NCBI GenBank assembly: GCA_903847205.1
Contig: CAINDA010000051.1
Coordinates: forward strand, 36,400 to 100,399
Length of the DNA stretch: 64,000 nucleotides
Direction: 5' to 3'
Source: an uncultured Bacteroidota bacterium
GTDB lineage: Bacteria > Bacteroidota > Bacteroidia > 2-12-FULL-35-15
Shown here one piece after another: positions 17,142-24,502 of the stretch (position 1 is its first letter; every line of letters starts with the position of its first letter). The translations under genes and the position numbers were made by a program. The notes under the pieces were generated by a model. The model made no database searches, had not been told where the DNA came from, and saw only the letters and a program-made list of their open reading frames with translations.

Positions 17142-17264
17142 ATGAACACTAAAAAAGAAATCAGCCGAATAATCACTTACAAAGTAAGTATCGGCACCGT
17201 ATCTACTTTATTATCATTAGCAATAATAGCTGTAGTTTATTTCAGCGTACTGCATGTATTGTAA
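17142..17264 (+). CDS. Tandem small membrane peptide, copy 1
   Basis: 40 residues. A basic, polar N-terminus (MNTKKEISRIITYKVS) is followed by a single hydrophobic helix (IGTVSTLLSLAIIAVVYFSV) and a short end LHVL. Four genes in a row encode versions of this peptide; copies 1-3 are almost identical at protein level, differing at residues 9-10 (RI in copy 1, QT in copies 2 and 3). Conservation of reading frame and synonymous-style nucleotide differences (for example TCT/TCA/TCC for one serine) support true coding. The peptide is probably an inner-membrane protein with its N-terminus in the cytoplasm. No named family is recognised. Confidence 0.75.
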   Translation: MNTKKEISRIITYKVSIGTVSTLLSLAIIAVVYFSVLHVL

Positions 17265-17304
17265 ATCGGTTTTTTTAAAAAAACAATATTTTTCGTTTCA
17301 ACCC

Positions 17305-17328
17305 AACCTTTTACTTAATACCATCGTG
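17305..17328 (+). promoter_or_regulatory. ECF-sigma-like promoter of small peptide gene 2
   Basis: AACC at 17305-17308 and CGTG at 17325-17328 reproduce the spacing and most bases of the element before gene 1 (AACCTTTTACT, AATACC, CGTGTTTGT). Bases between the cores vary, while the cores do not. Confidence 0.55.
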
Positions 17329-17370
17329 TTTGTTAATAGAGAGAAACATTAACCTGAAAACCTTAAAGCC

Positions 17371-17493
17371 ATGAACACTAAAAAAGAAATCAGCCAGACA
17401 ATCACTTACAAAGTAAGTATCGGCACCGTATCAACTTTATTATCATTAGCAATAATAGCTGTTGTTTATTTCAGCGTACTGCATGTATTGTAA
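17371..17493 (+). CDS. Tandem small membrane peptide, copy 2
   Basis: 40 residues, identical to copy 3 and different from copy 1 only at residues 9-10 (QT instead of RI). One transmembrane helix at about residues 17-36. It has its own ECF-like promoter copy and is followed after 51 bases by copy 3, which lacks a separate promoter block, so copies 2-4 probably form one transcript. Silent third-position changes relative to copy 1 (for example GTAGTT against GTTGTT) point to selection on the protein. Confidence 0.75.
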   Translation: MNTKKEISQTITYKVSIGTVSTLLSLAIIAVVYFSVLHVL

Positions 17494-17544
17494 ATTGGTT
17501 TAATTGTAAAACAAATTTTTATAAAACCTAAAAACTCAAAAGCC

Positions 17545-17667
17545 ATGAACACTAAAAAAGAAATCAGCCAGACAATCACTTACAAAGTAAGTATCGGCAC
17601 CGTATCCACTTTATTATCATTAGCAATAATAGCTGTAGTTTATTTCAGCGTATTGCATGTATTGTAA
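17545..17667 (+). CDS. Tandem small membrane peptide, copy 3
   Basis: 40 residues, the same protein as copy 2, encoded with a few synonymous differences (TCC for TCA, TTG for CTG). The 51-base linker from copy 2 keeps the ribosome-binding surroundings AACCTAAAAACTCAAAAGCC seen before copy 1 but not the ECF-like promoter, suggesting the copy arose by internal duplication and is read from the promoter at 17305. Confidence 0.75.
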   Translation: MNTKKEISQTITYKVSIGTVSTLLSLAIIAVVYFSVLHVL

Positions 17668-17709
17668 ATCGGTTTAATTGTAAAACATAATCTTTAAAAC
17701 CTTACAACC

Positions 17710-17835
17710 ATGAACGCAAAAAAAGTAAGCCGTCAAACAAATACTTATCATAAAGAAGGTATCGGCGCCAGAGCAGGTTTATTATCCCTTACAATTATTG
17801 TAATTGTTTTTTACAGTGTATTGAATGTAATTTAA
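17710..17835 (+). CDS. Tandem small membrane peptide, copy 4 (diverged)
   Basis: 41 residues. Shares the frame of the family: MNAKKVSRQTNTYHKEG in place of MNTKKEISQTITYKVS, then a glycine pair, a hydrophobic helix (LLSLTIIVIVFYSVL) and the end NVI. About half of the residues are changed but the pattern basic N-terminus, G-rich turn, L-L-S-L-x-I-I-x-x-V helix and S-V-L end is preserved, which would be unlikely without selection. It is the last of the array; a USP remnant lies behind it on the other strand. Confidence 0.68.
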   Translation: MNAKKVSRQTNTYHKEGIGARAGLLSLTIIVIVFYSVLNVI

Positions 17836-17919
17836 TTGAAATTCCGAATTTTTATTTGACATGAAATTTATCAAATAAGGCGCTCGTTTTATTCATGTTA
17901 AAATTTACCAATAAATAGT

Positions 17920-18074
17920 TTAGATAATTGCATCACGCTTTATTGTCTGCATGTCGGCCTGCAAAACTAAAACAGGATATCCTGCAATCTCAGTAAGCTC
18001 CCTTGCAGCAGTTCCCTGAAACGCATCTCCTATTAATACTCTGTTTTAAAAAGTTATTGAAAGCATGTCCGCCC
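17920..18074 (-). pseudogene. Remnant of a universal stress protein C-terminus
   Basis: On the minus strand the frame reads ADMLSITF, stop, NRVLIGDAFQGTAARELTEI, AGYPVLVLQAD and ends with a stop at 17922-17920. The order D-M/I-hydrophobic, then G-x9-A-x-x-x-x-x-x-x-x-P-V-L-V is that of the last third of UspA proteins (nucleotide loop then final strand CPVLVV). An internal TAA and absence of the first two thirds show it is a fragment. Low-complexity similarity cannot be fully excluded without an alignment. Confidence 0.45.
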
Positions 18075-18120
18075 CGGATTGAATCATATATTCGTCAATA
18101 CTTTCAATCTTAACAAGAGC

Positions 18121-18402
18121 ATGGAAAATGTGAAAGAAAGTTCAGCTGATTTTAATGAAAATATTGAGGCCTTAAAATACTCATGGCATTTTAAAAAGTA
18201 TTTCAAAAAACAAAAGAAAAACAAGGAAAAAAAACAAATCAATTTGATTAAATGTGTGAATTTTGCAATAGACTTAATTAATCATGTAACATTTTATTCT
18301 GCAAATCAGTACACCTTTGCATTCTATTATAATGGTTGTATTTACGATTTGCTTTGTGCAGATTATAAATCAGCAGGTTTTAATGGAAAGGGTAATTTCT
18401 GA
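18121..18402 (+). CDS. Small protein of unknown function
   Basis: About 93 residues from the ATG at 18121 (the frame extends upstream to a TTG at 18079). Acidic start (MENVKESSADFNENIEALKY), then a very basic stretch (KKYFKKQKKNKEKKQ), and a mixed C-terminal half with two cysteines (GCIYDLLC). No signal peptide; charge pattern suggests binding to nucleic acid or to an acidic partner. Its stop lies 36 bases before the VTT-like membrane protein gene. Coding nature is moderately supported by position and start context only. Confidence 0.5.
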   Translation: MENVKESSADFNENIEALKYSWHFKKYFKKQKKNKEKKQINLIKCVNFAIDLINHVTFYSANQYTFAFYYNGCIYDLLCADYKSAGFNGKGNF

Positions 18403-18438
18403 TTTGTTTTATAAGCAGTATTATAAAATCTGAAGCTT

Positions 18439-19032
18439 ATGAAGTTGGCGTATTTATTTGTTTTCACCGGGGCTTTAGTGTTCGATATTGTGCCTTTCCC
18501 TTTTCCTCCCGCTTTTACAATTATGATATTGTTTCAAATAATGTTCGATTTAAATATTTGGCTGGTTATAATAGCCGGGGTTTTTGGTTCCATTTTGGGA
18601 AGGTATATTCTTACTCTGTATATCCCTGTTCTGGCCGGCAGGCTTTTTAAACCGTCGAAAAATGAAGATGTTCAGTTCCTTGGGAAAAAAATGAAAGAAA
18701 ACGGATGGAGAAGTCAGGCGGTAATATTAGCGTACTCTTTACTGCCGTTGCCGACTACACCATTATTTATTGCCGGAGGCATGGCCAGAATAAAAGCAAT
18801 AAATATAATTCCGGCATTTTTCATTGGTAAATTCATAAGTGATGCATTTGCTGTTCATTTGGGAAAATATGCATCAGAAAATTTAGAAAGCATGATAAAA
18901 GGGGCTGTATCGTGGCAGTCAATTTCAAGTTTATTTATAGGAATGCTTTTTCTCTGTGTGTTGCTATTTATTGACTGGCGTTCACTGATTCAAAAGAAAA
19001 AACTTTTATTGAATTTTAAAATTTGGAAGTGA
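18439..19032 (+). CDS. VTT/DedA-like (SNARE-associated) membrane protein
   Basis: 197 residues with about five hydrophobic segments. The pair of segments LLPLPTTPLFIAGGMARIKA and GVFGSILGRYILTLYIPVLAGR has the form of the VTT domain (G-x-x-x-G-R near a reentrant loop, then a P-rich loop followed by A-G-x-x). DedA/VTT proteins act in lipid (undecaprenyl or phosphatidyl) scrambling at the inner membrane. This one is shorter than typical DedA and closest in outline to the YqaA-type group; the catalytic-type acidic residue of DedA is not obvious. Alone between two small genes of unknown function. Confidence 0.65.
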   Translation: MKLAYLFVFTGALVFDIVPFPFPPAFTIMILFQIMFDLNIWLVIIAGVFGSILGRYILTLYIPVLAGRLFKPSKNEDVQFLGKKMKENGWRSQAVILAYSLLPLPTTPLFIAGGMARIKAINIIPAFFIGKFISDAFAVHLGKYASENLESMIKGAVSWQSISSLFIGMLFLCVLLFIDWRSLIQKKKLLLNFKIWK

Positions 19033-19294
19033 ACTTGGAGACTTCTGAAAATTAAAACACCTGCTTTATCATTATTTCTGACTAAAAAAGTGTTGTTGTT
19101 AAGTGTGTAATCTTTATGCGTGATATTGATTATTCCACGGATGGATAAATAATAACCCCTTTGTTTCATTAATCGATTGAATTAAATAGAAAGTAAAAAA
19201 CATAATATTATTATACTTCTGGAATGTTTTTTTATAAAAAATCTTAGGGACCAATGTTAATGAGTAATTAAAATATAATCTAATAAAATAAAAA

Positions 19295-19915
19295 ATGGAA
19301 ACAACATTAAACGAAAAATCAGAAAAGATTAAAAAAAGTATTAATGGTACTGCTGAGAAATCAAAAGAAACAATAAGAGAAATTATTGTTTCAAATACCA
19401 AATACATAGGTGAGGCATTAGAATCCAATAAAAATATTGTCGATTCTATTAAAGAAAAGCTAAACAAGCAGGAAATCGAAGATTCTGTTACCGACAATTT
19501 AAAAAGCACATTCGGTAAATCAGTTGAACTTGCAGAAGATGCCCTTGACAGTATTATCAATTCATACACTAGGCAGATGGAAATGAATATTGATTTTAAT
19601 ACAAAACTGGTTGATTTGATTAAAGAATCCAGAAGTGAACAGCCTGAAAACTTATTAAAATTAATTCATGAAAACTTTGAAGCGTCGCATGACTTAACGC
19701 TTAAAAATACCAAGGAGATTCTTGAATTCTATAATAAACACACGAATCTTGCTGTAAATTTTAATGAAAAATTTGGAAACACTATTAACTCTCAAATAGA
19801 CTCGCTCTATAATCTTCAGAATAAAAGCTTGAATAAATTCACTAGTTGGGCATCAGAATGGTGGAAGCAGAAGGATGAAAAGGAAAGTAGTGTAGTAAAA
19901 TCAGCATCCTTTTAA
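19295..19915 (+). CDS. Phasin-like coiled-coil protein
   Basis: 206 residues, almost entirely helical and charged, without signal peptide. The beginning (TLNEKSEKIKKSINGTAEKS) and repeats such as NTKYIGEALESNKNIVDSIK and NFEASHDLTLKNTKEILEFYNKHTN form long amphipathic helices, similar in style to phasins, which coat polyhydroxyalkanoate granules, and to some apolipoprotein-like proteins. No PHA synthase is in view, so granule association is only a suggestion. Followed after 98 bases by another coiled-coil gene, probably in the same operon. Confidence 0.55.
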   Translation: METTLNEKSEKIKKSINGTAEKSKETIREIIVSNTKYIGEALESNKNIVDSIKEKLNKQEIEDSVTDNLKSTFGKSVELAEDALDSIINSYTRQMEMNIDFNTKLVDLIKESRSEQPENLLKLIHENFEASHDLTLKNTKEILEFYNKHTNLAVNFNEKFGNTINSQIDSLYNLQNKSLNKFTSWASEWWKQKDEKESSVVKSASF

Positions 19916-20013
19916 TATTTATACCTTAATATTATAATAAACAAGTCAGCTGTTTTAAAGGAGTTTTATAAAATTAAAAAACCAGTCAGCCTGACAATAG
20001 AAACAACAAAATT

Positions 20014-20397
20014 ATGGAAACGAAAAAAACAATTTACGAATTACATGATGATCATAAAATTTGGTTAAATAAATTGGCATTTTATAAAGATGAAATTTCA
20101 ATTATGCAAAATCGAATTGCTGAAATTGCTGAAAAGAACAGTTCCAAGGAAGTGCGCTCATTTGTTGAGCATTTTCAGAATCAGCTGATAGTTCAAAAAG
20201 AGCAGATTGATATCTTGAATCATGATATTAAATCGCACGAATCTTTTCTTGAATCAGCGGTGAAAAAAAATCGCTCGGGAGTAGATAAGGAAAAGTTTGA
20301 AAACCACCCTGTGCACAAAAAAAATGTTGAGAAATTTGAAAAAATATTCAATGATCTTCGAAAAGAGTTAATTGATTTTCTTTCAAAATGGATGTAA
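20014..20397 (+). CDS. Coiled-coil protein of unknown function
   Basis: 127 residues, strongly helical and charged (YELHDDHKIWLNKLAFYKDE, IAEIAEKNSSKEVRSFVEHF, QLIVQKEQIDILNHDIKSHE). No cysteine or catalytic motif. The histidine-rich opening (HDDHK) and final aromatic WM are notable. It sits upstream of the broken hpf gene with a 44-base gap, suggesting the former operon phasin-like protein, this protein, HPF. Function not recognised. Confidence 0.6.
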   Translation: METKKTIYELHDDHKIWLNKLAFYKDEISIMQNRIAEIAEKNSSKEVRSFVEHFQNQLIVQKEQIDILNHDIKSHESFLESAVKKNRSGVDKEKFENHPVHKKNVEKFEKIFNDLRKELIDFLSKWM

Positions 20398-20441
20398 TAA
20401 TAAAATGATTTTCAGAAAATTAATTTTTAAAAACTAAATCA

Positions 20442-20783
20442 ATAAAGTTTACTATTCAATCGCTGCATTTTACAGCGGATCAGGAATTAAACAATTTTGT
20501 GACCAATTAAGTAACTAATCTTTTGCATTTTTATGACAGGATTGAATCTGCTGATGTTATTTTCAAAGTTGAAAAATCTGATAATACAGATAATAAGATT
20601 TGTGAGATACGGCTTGCCGTTCCAGGCAATGATCTCTTCTCTAAAAAGCAAGGCAGAACATTTGAAGAAGATGTTGTTGAAACAATTGCTGCATTGGAGC
20701 CGCAGCTTAAAAGAATCAAAAAGGACAGAGCTGTGCCGGAATACCAGCCAGAGATAAATCCTGATTTAATTGATACATTTTAA
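20442..20783 (+). pseudogene. hpf: Broken ribosome hibernation promoting factor gene
   Basis: The frame reads KFTIQSLHFTADQELNNFVTN, a TAA at 20508-20510, then VTNLLHFYDRIESADVIFKV and on to 20783. Bacteroidota HPF normally opens M-K-x-x-I-Q-S-x-H-F-x-A-D and continues without interruption through TFYDRI, NKxxEIRLxVPG and LFxxxxxxTFE. Here the start position holds ATA at 20442 instead of ATG, and an in-frame TAA replaces a residue after VTN. The remainder is clean and includes the conserved C-terminal dimer part (ICEIRLAVPGNDLFSKKQGR, PQLKRIKK). Either a recently inactivated gene or a base-call error; a downstream start at 20523 (TTG) would give only an 86-residue C-terminal piece. Confidence 0.75.
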
Positions 20784-21089
20784 ATACTGTTTGATTTAAA
20801 TAAATTTTTACACTTAAAGGTTAATTATATAACCCTCAATCTTAAAGCCCGCCTGAATGTTTTGCGGAATCAGCAAATACATTTGGCAGGTTTTTTTATT
20901 GAATAAATTTTGAGTAGGCGGATTGAATTTTCAATTTATTATTGAAATCATTCCTTCCTCATTTTATTTATCCGGCAGCATTCCTAAATTTGCGTTTTCA
21001 TGAAATAACTTATCAGGAAACTTGTTGCGCTGAGGGGATATCCTTCGTCAAAGCTGTATAAATAAGGCTTTTCAATAAACAATATCTCT
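20784..21089. other. Intergenic region before the P-type ATPase, with terminator and -7 element
   Basis: 306 bases with no gene. A hairpin at 20852-20890 (stem AATGT-TTTGC / GCAAA-T-ACATT extended by CCTG / CAGG) followed by seven T at 20891-20897 is a terminator for the coiled-coil/hpf unit. TAAATTTG at 20985-20992 is a perfect -7 element about 98 bases before the ATPase start; no good -33 was found. Confidence 0.6.
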
Positions 21090-23597
21090 ATGTCGATTAA
21101 CAATTTTAATATAAAAGGTTTAACTCATGAGCAAGTGCTTGCCTCCAGAGAAAAGTACGGTCCGAATAGACTAGAGTATAAAAAAGAAAATGGATTCATT
21201 GATGCTGTAAAGTGTCTGGCAAAAGAGCCGATGGTTATTTTACTGCTGGCAGCTTCATCAATTTATTTTATCAGCGGGAAAGCAGGAGATGGAATTTTTC
21301 TGGCCTCAGCAATCGTGCTCGTAGCAGCCATCTCTCTTTATCAGGATTCAAGAAGCCGTAATGCATTAGAAAAATTAAAAAACTTTACAAAGCCAAATAG
21401 TAAAGTTATCCGAAACGGAAAAGTGGAGGAAATAAAAAGCGAAGATCTCGTTATCGGCGACAGCCTCATGGTTGAAGAAGGCACCTCTATTTCAGCTGAT
21501 GGTATTATTATACATTCTAATGATTTTTCTGTAAATGAATCAATACTTACTGGAGAATCTTTTTCCGTTTACAAAGACAGCGCAAAAGAGGATAATCTGA
21601 TTTACCAGGGCACAACAGCTGTAAGCGGTTTAGCCATTGCTGCCATAACAGCTGTAGGTATTGCAACGAAGCTTGGAAAAATCGGCAAAAGCCTTGAAAG
21701 CATAAAAGAAGAAAAAACACCTTTAGAATTACAGATAAACAATTTTGTAAAAATGATGGTGATTGCCGGAGCTGTTGTTTTTATTATTGTATGGGCAATA
21801 AACTATTGCCATTCGTACAATGCCCTGGACAGTCTGTTAAAAGCCCTTACTCTTGCAATGAGCATACTGCCTGAAGAAATCCCTGTTGCCTTCACTACTT
21901 TTATGGCACTTGGCGCCTGGCGCCTGATGAAAATCGGTGTTGTGGTGAAGCAGATGAAAACTGTAGAAACATTGGGAAGCGCATCGGTAATTTGTACTGA
22001 TAAAACAGGAACTATCACAGAAAATAAAATGACCCTGGCAAAATTATTTGTTCTTAAATCTCAGATAATTTCCGACCCGGGAAACACATTGAATGATAAC
22101 GAAAGTGAACTTGTGAGACTTGCCATGTGGGCAAGCGAGCCTATTCCATTTGATCCGATGGAAACAGCATTGCACAATGCTTACGCAAAATTTTCCGCGG
22201 TTGATGAAAGACCTCATTTTAAAATGGTTCATGAATACCCCTTGGGAGGGCAGCCCCCTATGATGACTCATTTATTCGAGAATAATTCCGGCACAAGAAT
22301 CATTGCAGCCAAAGGAGCACCCGAAGCCCTGATGAATGTATCCAGCTTGAGTGATGCTGAAAAACAAAAAATTGAGGATGCCGTTGAAATATTAGCATCC
22401 GACGGCTATCGCCTGTTAGGTGTGGGGGAAGCGGAGTTTGTCGGAAATAACTTTCCAAAAAATCAGCAGGAATTTAAATTTGTATTCAAAGGCATTGTTG
22501 CATTTTATGATCCTCCCAAAAAAAATATTCAAGCGGTATTGGAAGATTTTTATACTGCAGGAATTAATGTGAAAATTGTTACCGGAGATAATGCTTTAAC
22601 AACTGCGGCTATTGCCAGGCAGATTGGATTCAGAGGGTATGAAAAGAGTATAACCGGTGATGAGCTGATGAAATTAACGGATTCTGAATTGCAGGAAAAG
22701 GTGATGGATATTCAGTTATTTACCCGAATGTTCCCCGAGGCAAAATTAAAAATCATTGAAGCGTTAAAAGCAAAAAAAGAAATCACAGCAATGACCGGCG
22801 ACGGAGTAAATGACGGCCCTGCGCTTAAATCCGCTCACATTGGTATTGCCATGGGAAAAAAAGGAACTGAGATTGCGAAGCAGGCAGCCTCCTTAATTTT
22901 GCTTGAAGATGATTTGTCGAAAATGGTTGAGGCTGTAGCAATGGGAAGGCGGATCTATACCAACCTTAAAAAGGCAATTCAATATATTATCTCAATTCAT
23001 ATTCCAATTATACTTACAGTATTTATTCCATTGGCTCTTGGATGGGTTTATCCCAATATTTTTTCTCCTATTCATATCATATTTTTAGAATTAATAATGG
23101 GACCTACCTGCTCAATTATTTATGAAAACGAACCGATGGAAAAAAATACAATGCTCCAAAAACCTCGTCCTTTTACAACTTCATTTTTTAATCTGAAAGA
23201 ATTAACAACAAGTATTATACAAGGCCTGTTGATTACAGCAGGTACAATATTTACTTATCAATATGCTGTATTTAATGGGTTCAGCGAGGCACTTACGCGT
23301 ACCATGGTGTTCACAGTGCTTATATCGGCAAATATATTTCTGACATTGGTAAACCGCTCATTTTATTATTCGATTATTACAACACTGAAGTACAAAAATA
23401 ATTTGGTTCTGCTTATTTTATCCTTAACAATCGGCATTACTGGATTACTGCTGTATCTAAAACCCTTAACACAATTCTTTTTATTTGAATCCTTAAATAT
23501 ATCTCAATTATTTATCTGCATAGGAATTGGCTTTGTATCCGTAATCTGGTATGAAATTATAAAATGGATGAAAAGAATAAAAAAATCAGACTATTAA
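21090..23597 (+). CDS. Calcium-type P-type ATPase
   Basis: 835 residues. All P-type hallmarks are present in order: actuator LTGES, phosphorylation site SVICTDKTGTITENKM, nucleotide-binding KGAPE, hinge GDGVNDGPALKSA with the preceding MTGD, and GIVAFYDPPK. The membrane motif MSILPEEIPVAFTTFMALGA (PEEIP) is that of P2A (Ca2+/Mn2+-like) pumps and of close bacterial cation pumps, and the C-terminal region has six hydrophobic segments. Membrane segment M6-type residues of Ca pumps could not be scored exactly. It exports or imports a divalent cation at the inner membrane. Single gene, downstream of the terminator-bounded hpf unit. Confidence 0.9.
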   Translation: MSINNFNIKGLTHEQVLASREKYGPNRLEYKKENGFIDAVKCLAKEPMVILLLAASSIYFISGKAGDGIFLASAIVLVAAISLYQDSRSRNALEKLKNFTKPNSKVIRNGKVEEIKSEDLVIGDSLMVEEGTSISADGIIIHSNDFSVNESILTGESFSVYKDSAKEDNLIYQGTTAVSGLAIAAITAVGIATKLGKIGKSLESIKEEKTPLELQINNFVKMMVIAGAVVFIIVWAINYCHSYNALDSLLKALTLAMSILPEEIPVAFTTFMALGAWRLMKIGVVVKQMKTVETLGSASVICTDKTGTITENKMTLAKLFVLKSQIISDPGNTLNDNESELVRLAMWASEPIPFDPMETALHNAYAKFSAVDERPHFKMVHEYPLGGQPPMMTHLFENNSGTRIIAAKGAPEALMNVSSLSDAEKQKIEDAVEILASDGYRLLGVGEAEFVGNNFPKNQQEFKFVFKGIVAFYDPPKKNIQAVLEDFYTAGINVKIVTGDNALTTAAIARQIGFRGYEKSITGDELMKLTDSELQEKVMDIQLFTRMFPEAKLKIIEALKAKKEITAMTGDGVNDGPALKSAHIGIAMGKKGTEIAKQAASLILLEDDLSKMVEAVAMGRRIYTNLKKAIQYIISIHIPIILTVFIPLALGWVYPNIFSPIHIIFLELIMGPTCSIIYENEPMEKNTMLQKPRPFTTSFFNLKELTTSIIQGLLITAGTIFTYQYAVFNGFSEALTRTMVFTVLISANIFLTLVNRSFYYSIITTLKYKNNLVLLILSLTIGITGLLLYLKPLTQFFLFESLNISQLFICIGIGFVSVIWYEIIKWMKRIKKSDY

Positions 23598-23942
23598 ATT
23601 TCCATCAATAAAGCATCTGCCTATCCACACTTTTCCAAAGGAGTGTGCAAAATTATTTTTAAGTAAAATAATAGTTGTTTCTTGAACAGGCTTCATCTGT
23701 TACATTTGCGGATGATGTTTGTTCTTTTTAGGCAGTTTTAAATTGCAAATTGATGCACTAGGCTTATATTCTATTAACTGGCTCACCAGATTAGCTAAAC
23801 AGGTGTAAAATTTTGTTTTCATTAGTTTGTAATTATATTTATCTGAATTTAGCTGCACAAAGGTGCAGCATGGCAGGTTAGGCAGAAATGACATTCGTCA
23901 AAAAAGAAAGTGATTTTCGCAATTTGGAAAGGATTCAATGAA
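23598..23942. other. Intergenic region after the P-ATPase
   Basis: No reliable gene. A weak hairpin (CACACT / AGTGTG, 23626-23647) follows the ATPase stop. TACATTTG at 23701-23708 with TTG at 23682-23684 forms a promoter-like pair on the plus strand that has no gene close behind it; a 64-codon frame on the other strand looks accidental. Confidence 0.4.
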
Positions 23943-23974
23943 TTGTTTTTAGACACATTTTTGAGCTAACTTTG
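23943..23974 (+). promoter_or_regulatory. Promoter of the DUF983 gene
   Basis: TTG at 23943-23945 and TAACTTTG at 23967-23974 with a 21-base spacer match the Bacteroidota consensus; the gene's ATG lies 13 bases downstream at 23988. Confidence 0.6.
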
Positions 23975-23987
23975 TAAAAAAAATGCC

Positions 23988-24386
23988 ATGGACTATCTGA
24001 AAACTAAGCTGTACAGCGTTTTAAACAATAAATGCCCGCGCTGCCATAAAGGAAGTTTTTTTCAAACGGATAAATCATATAATCTTAAAAGTTTTTCGGT
24101 GATGAATGATTGTTGTGAATTATGCAGCGAGGACTTCAGAAAAGAACCCGGTTATTATTTTGGGGCGGCGTATGTGAGTTATGCTCTTACGGTAGCTTTG
24201 GGCATTGGGTTGTATGCATTGCAGGCAGTTTTTTTAGATCTTGATACTATCCCGTTTTTAATAATGTTCAGCCTCTTGCTTCTTATACTTTTACCTCTAT
24301 TGTATAGATATGCAAGGCTTATCTGGATTAATTTGTTTGTAAATTATCAAGAGTTTCCGCCGGAAGAAATGAATGCTGATTTATAA
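23988..24386 (+). CDS. DUF983 family membrane protein
   Basis: 132 residues. The N-terminal zinc-ribbon-like motif NNKCPRCHKG (two cysteines) with a second pair CCELC, followed by FRKEPGYYFGAAYVSYAL and two hydrophobic helices (TVALGIGLYALQAVFL; IPFLIMFSLLLLILLPLLY), is the standard DUF983 layout; the end WINLFVNYQEFPPEE is also family-like. DUF983 function is unknown; members in proteobacteria are near cytochrome oxidase genes. No oxidase is nearby here. A strong promoter precedes it. Confidence 0.85.
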   Translation: MDYLKTKLYSVLNNKCPRCHKGSFFQTDKSYNLKSFSVMNDCCELCSEDFRKEPGYYFGAAYVSYALTVALGIGLYALQAVFLDLDTIPFLIMFSLLLLILLPLLYRYARLIWINLFVNYQEFPPEEMNADL

Positions 24387-24502
24387 ATTCTGCAGAGTAA
24401 AAAAAGAGAAATAATTATTCATGCTCAAATACATCATTTCTTGCTGAAGCCAATGAAATTGAATTTTCTGAATGCTTAGGTCGTGCCTGTTAGTGAAATT
24501 GC

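Noticed and set aside
19114..19569. Minus-strand 151-codon frame
   Set aside because: Antisense to the phasin-like gene; composition is the complement of a K/E-rich helix, with no family resemblance.
23700..23894. Minus-strand 64-codon frame
   Set aside because: Low-complexity, no conserved motif, and it lies opposite a promoter-like signal.
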